Source: JAGOEY01 sp017997515
Lineage (GTDB): Bacteria; Pseudomonadota; Gammaproteobacteria; Burkholderiales; Burkholderiaceae_C
Reading direction: 5' to 3'
Assembly (NCBI GenBank): GCA_026314275.1
Contig: CP111109.1
Location: forward strand, 1,364,001-1,428,000
Length of the DNA stretch: 64,000 nt
How positions within the stretch are numbered: position 1 is the stretch's first letter; each line of letters starts with the position of its first letter. Under the pieces are notes generated by a model that saw only the letters and a list, made by a program, of their open reading frames with translations, did no database searches and was not told the DNA's origin. Position numbers and translations under genes: made by a program. This document shows, piece after piece, positions 61,036 to 64,000 of this stretch.

Positions 61036-61620
61036 TTACCCACTGTGGCCCCTGCTCTTTCTTCTCATGCCTTGCCCGAGCCAGAACAGGAAAAGTCCCA
61101 GCACAAACAAGTGTCCAATGGGATAAATGGCGTAATTCAGCCAAGGATTCGTGGGTAGTGCCATGGATAACGCGATGAATGGCGAAGCGACGACGGTCAT
61201 TCCAGCAAAAACAGAGGCGGTTTCAGGCTCAGTGCGTGTGTATTTGTTTGAAAGCAACAAGATGAACAGTCCAAACACAAACCAAGCAGCGGCAGTTGCC
61301 AGAGCTTTCTTTGCCCATGGCAGCAGTTCGAAACTTACAGGAATAGTGACGTCCGTATCCCGAAGTTGCTTCTTAAGCGAGACAGCTATGGCTTGAAGCT
61401 CTGGGTCAGCCTTAATTTCTGTTTGGCTGTTGATGATTGCCAGCTTCTCCAGCAAAGCAACTTGCCGCTCAAGACGAGCTAGCTTGTAGCTTTGGGTATA
61501 CGTCTCGAAGGCCCAAATTCCCGCCGTACATACGACTAGCAATGCAGCCAAAAAGACAAGGCGACGCCAAGTGAATTGATCAATCAGCTTGTCAAAAAAT
61601 CCAACAATGGGTTCGAGCAT
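61036..61620 (-). CDS. Membrane protein of unknown function, probably acquired
   Basis: The product has 194 residues from the ATG at 61620 (TTG two codons earlier possible). One N-terminal helix (about 20-38) is followed by a charged coiled segment (KLARLERQVALLEKLAIINSQ), then three helices in the C-terminal half. No family recognised. Base composition is clearly more AT-rich than its neighbours. It sits on the opposite strand between creC and creD, as if inserted. No good ribosome site is visible. Confidence 0.7.
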   Translation of the reverse strand: MLEPIVGFFDKLIDQFTWRRLVFLAALLVVCTAGIWAFETYTQSYKLARLERQVALLEKLAIINSQTEIKADPELQAIAVSLKKQLRDTDVTIPVSFELLPWAKKALATAAAWFVFGLFILLLSNKYTRTEPETASVFAGMTVVASPFIALSMALPTNPWLNYAIYPIGHLFVLGLFLFWLGQGMRRKSRGHSG

Positions 61621-61825
61621 GAGCAAGTGTGTCAGGTAGCGAATTTTTCTCTACCAAATTTACGAGAGACTTTAACGGTGGGGAAATTCGGGAAACGACT
61701 TCTTCTGAAAAGAAGCTTCGAGTCTGGATTGTCGGCCAACAACTAAGTTTTTCCCTGGTACCAAAGCTGTCGCAAGCCTGTAGATCAATCACCTCTTTAG
61801 CCATGGGCTGCGCAGCAGCACAAGG

Positions 61826-61927
61826 CCCCTCAAGCAGACGCCGTGGAACTGGCTTTGCCAGGCCACCAGCGTCGCCCCCTGCAAGGGGGTTGGCGTAGCG
61901 GAACGAAGTCCGCGAAGCCTGGGGGTG
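61826..61927 (+). repeat. Repeat A copy 8 (plus orientation)
   Basis: CCCCTCAAGCAGACGCCGTGGAA to GCGAAGCCTGGGGGTG. It ends 15 bases before the first TTCAC of the creD control site. Confidence 0.85.
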
Positions 61928-61942
61928 TGCAACATTTTCGAC

Positions 61943-61978
61943 TTCACCCCCACTTCACAAACCTCACACTCCCCTCAC
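61943..61978 (+). promoter_or_regulatory. CreB-binding sites (cre tag) before creD
   Basis: TTCAC (61943-61947), six bases, TTCAC (61954-61958) exactly fits the E. coli CreB pattern TTCAC-N6-TTCAC. Twenty bases on, CTCAC-N6-CTCAC (61963-61978) is a weaker second tag. They lie 49-84 bases before the creD ATG. Confidence 0.8.
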
Positions 61979-62026
61979 CCACCCTGCTGAAACTGCCCTC
62001 CTGTCATCACACAACGGGAGGATTCG

Positions 62027-63484
62027 ATGAAAGCAATCGTGTTGGGGAAAGTCGCCGGGCTGGCGCTGGTGCTGGGTTTGTTGTTATGGGGGTTGGGCGA
62101 GATCAGTGGGCTGGTGCAGGAGCGCCAGGGCCAACGGCAGGCCGCAGTGGCCAGTGTGGCGCAGAGTCTGGCGGGGGCGCAGACGCTGCTGGGGCCGGTG
62201 GTGCATATGGCGTGTACCGAGGAGTGGCAAACGCGTGAAGGCAAGGACGGTGTGGTCACTGCGCGGCGTGAGTTCACCCGTGTGGCACCACCCGCCACCT
62301 TGACGGTGGATGGCGGCAACCAGCTGGAGCCGCGTGCGCGGGGGCTGCATGCGACGCAGGTGTTCACGCTCAAGACACACATCCGCGCCGAATGGCCGAA
62401 CCTGGAGGCGCTGAAGGTGGTGGGCGAACACGCGGGCTCGCGTATCAGCTGCGGCCCGGCGCTGATTGCGCTTTCGGTGTCGGACGCGCGGGGTATTCGC
62501 CAGGCGGTGCTGCAGGTCAACGGTGCGCCGCTGACAGCACGCGCGGGCACCTTTATGGGGGCGTACCCACGCGGGGTGCACAGCCCGCTGCCTGCCAGCA
62601 CCGACCTGGCGGCGCCGCTGAAGGCGGAGCTGGAACTGGAGCTGTTGGGCACCGAGCGGCTGGGCATCGTGCCGCTGGGGGGCGCCACGCAGGTCACGCT
62701 GCGATCCAACTGGCCGCACCCCAGCTTTAACGGCCAGTTTTTGCCGTCCGACCGCACGGTGACGGACGAAGGGTTTGATGCCAGCTGGCGGGTGTCGGCG
62801 CTCTCCAGCACGGCGCAGCGCGCGGTGCAACAGCAGCGCCCGTTGTGTGACGGCTCGGGTGAGCGGGAGCACTACACCATGGACTCCGCCGTGGATGCCG
62901 CACGCAGCGCCGCAGCCGAGGCAACAACGGCCAGCGTGGTGAGTGCATCGGGCCCCACGGGCAGTGGCTGCACCGAAACGCTGGGCGTGGCGTTTATCGA
63001 CCCGTCGAACACCTACGCACTGAGCCACCGCGCCACACGTTATGGCCTGCTGTTTATTGCACTGACGTTTGTGGCGGTGGGGTTGTTTGAATTCATGCGC
63101 TCGCTGCGGGTGCACCCGGTGCAGTACTTTCTGGTGGGTGCGGCGGTAAGCATTTTCTTTCTGCTGCTGGTAAGTTTGTCGGAGCATCTGGCCTTTGGCA
63201 GTGCCTATGCACTGGCTGCCACGGCCTGTGTGCTGCTGCTGACCTGGTATGCGAGCCACATGCTGCGCAGCTGGCGCAGTGGCCTGCCATTTGGCGCGGG
63301 TATCGCGGCGTTGTACGCCCTGCTGTATGTGCTGCTGCGGCTGGAGCAGACGGCTTTGCTGGTGGGCGCGGTGGCCTTGTTTGCGGTGCTGGCCCTGGTG
63401 ATGCTGCTGACGCGCAAGGTGGACTGGTACAGCCGCCTGCAGGTGGGCAACACTGCGGCCCCCACCACCACAGCACGCGAATAG
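62027..63484 (+). CDS. creD: Inner-membrane protein CreD
   Basis: The product has 485 residues. One N-terminal helix is followed by a large periplasmic domain (about 35-320), then about five membrane helices from residue 345 (YGLLFIALTFVAVGLFEF). The GLLFIALTFVAVGLFE-type core and ALYALLYVLLRLEQTALL match CreD. In E. coli it is the strongest CreB target and affects envelope integrity and colicin tolerance; its exact role is unknown. The promoter region carries a CreB-type site. Confidence 0.94.
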   Translation: MKAIVLGKVAGLALVLGLLLWGLGEISGLVQERQGQRQAAVASVAQSLAGAQTLLGPVVHMACTEEWQTREGKDGVVTARREFTRVAPPATLTVDGGNQLEPRARGLHATQVFTLKTHIRAEWPNLEALKVVGEHAGSRISCGPALIALSVSDARGIRQAVLQVNGAPLTARAGTFMGAYPRGVHSPLPASTDLAAPLKAELELELLGTERLGIVPLGGATQVTLRSNWPHPSFNGQFLPSDRTVTDEGFDASWRVSALSSTAQRAVQQQRPLCDGSGEREHYTMDSAVDAARSAAAEATTASVVSASGPTGSGCTETLGVAFIDPSNTYALSHRATRYGLLFIALTFVAVGLFEFMRSLRVHPVQYFLVGAAVSIFFLLLVSLSEHLAFGSAYALAATACVLLLTWYASHMLRSWRSGLPFGAGIAALYALLYVLLRLEQTALLVGAVALFAVLALVMLLTRKVDWYSRLQVGNTAAPTTTARE

Positions 63485-63496
63485 CAAGGGCACGCC

Positions 63497-63904
63497 ATGC
63501 TTCGCTTGCAGCCCCGTTTTCTTGCGCTGTGTCTGGTGCTGCTGGCACTGGAGGTGGGTATTGCGCGGTATATCCACAGCGGCCCGGTGCGCGCCTTTGT
63601 GGGCGACGTGCTGGTGGTGCCCACACTGTTTTTTCTGCTGCGCGGCTGTGTGCAACTGCCGGTGGCGCTGGCCGCTGGTCTGGTGCTGGGCTTTGCCGGC
63701 CTGGTGGAGGTGTCGCAGGCGTTTGCGCTGGTGGACTGGCTGGGCCTGCACGGCCAGACACCCGTACACCGGGTGCTGCGTATTGCGCTGGGGGCCACGT
63801 TTGATGCGCTGGACTTAGTGGCTTACGCCATGGGGTGGGGCCTGTGTCTGGCCACGGGGCGCAGCACCCCGGCCTACCGCCCGCAAAGGGCCGCGTGGCC
63901 GTGA
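63497..63904 (+). CDS. DUF2809 membrane protein
   Basis: The product has 135 residues in about four membrane helices (FLALCLVLLALEVGI; VGDVLVVPTLFFLLR; LPVALAAGLVLGFAGLVE; LDLVAYAMGWGLCLA). The pattern PVRAFVGDVLVV and GATFDALDLVAYAMG matches DUF2809. Unknown function; it starts 12 bases after creD and probably belongs to the CreB regulon. Confidence 0.88.
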   Translation: MLRLQPRFLALCLVLLALEVGIARYIHSGPVRAFVGDVLVVPTLFFLLRGCVQLPVALAAGLVLGFAGLVEVSQAFALVDWLGLHGQTPVHRVLRIALGATFDALDLVAYAMGWGLCLATGRSTPAYRPQRAAWP

Positions 63905-63966
63905 AGCAACATACAGGTCATAAGGATTTGATCCAGCGCAAGGCCCGCCCACACAAGGCCCATGAG

Positions 63967-64000
63967 CCCGCCCGGTTTGACGCAGCGCAAACCGGGCGGG
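63967..64000. terminator. GC-rich hairpin at the window end
   Basis: CCCGCCCGGTTT (63967-63978) and AAACCGGGCGGG (63989-64000) are perfect complements around 10 bases. The window ends at the stem, so any T-run is unseen. It is the likely terminator of the creD unit. Confidence 0.65.

Larger units (their letters stand above)
61621..62026. other. Gap between the inserted gene and creD
   Basis: It contains AT-rich DNA without a credible gene, Repeat A copy 8 (61826-61927), the CreB-type site (61943-61978), and the creD ribosome site GGGAGGA at 62015. Confidence 0.7.

Noticed and set aside
61592..61804. 70-codon minus-strand frame upstream of the inserted membrane gene
   Set aside because: No ribosome site or family resemblance; it overlaps the start of the better-supported gene.

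Overview
The window is GC-rich, densely coding chromosomal DNA from a betaproteobacterium, most likely a member of the Comamonadaceae (Rhodoferax/Polaromonas/Acidovorax group). This rests on the protein character of the atp, str and S10 operons, the HemJ–HemB pair, DUF4148 and CreBCD proteins, and two dispersed repeat families in the intergenic spaces. The family placement is inference from memory; no search was run.

Layout: 1-2.0 kb, end of an RND-type outer-membrane channel and a cytochrome c5. 2.0-6.4 kb, YheT-like hydrolase, NTF2-like protein, LemA and two TPM-domain proteins. 6.4-7.8 kb, a gene-poor islet with a frameshifted remnant, a strong hairpin and three small minus-strand genes, one of only 58 codons. 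7.8-15.1 kb, a minus-strand sugar locus (ROK regulator, ABC transporter, isomerase, Gfo/Idh dehydrogenase). 15.3-22.5 kb, atpIBEFHAGDC. 22.8-24.8 kb, ybeD-lipB-lipA. 24.9-28.2 kb, RskA-like protein, zinc-ribbon membrane protein, AraC regulator, EamA exporter. 28.2-30.7 kb, partial regulatory PTS (EIIA-Man, HPr, EI). 30.7-37.8 kb, MFS carrier, lipoprotein, degenerate histidine kinase, DUF4197, thioredoxin-like protein, cytochrome c', cytochrome b561, GNAT, peroxiredoxin. 37.9-48.0 kb, the str and S10 ribosomal operons, ending at rpsQ. 48.2-52.3 kb, PBP5-type carboxypeptidase, hydrolase, [2Fe-2S] ferredoxin, VanZ, HemJ. 52.5 kb, a candidate structured RNA. 52.8-58.8 kb, HemB, CorA, DUF4148, LysR, and an amidohydrolase / dienelactone hydrolase / HCCA-isomerase run. 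58.8-63.9 kb, creBC, an inserted membrane-protein gene, then creD and DUF2809.

Two repeat families run through the window. Repeat A (about 100 bp, ending GCCTGGGGGTG) has eight copies plus a stub. Its GGGGGTG end almost always sits within a few bases of a gene's start or stop. Repeat B (about 55 bp, with AATAGCTATTA and CCTCTAGCGC ends) has nine copies. Three of these lie inside genes: one encodes the signal peptide of a TPM protein, one a membrane segment of an MFS carrier, and one the linker of CreC. The creD promoter region carries an exact match to the CreB recognition pattern TTCAC-N6-TTCAC. This supports a working CreBC-CreD regulon even though another gene and a repeat now separate creBC from creD.
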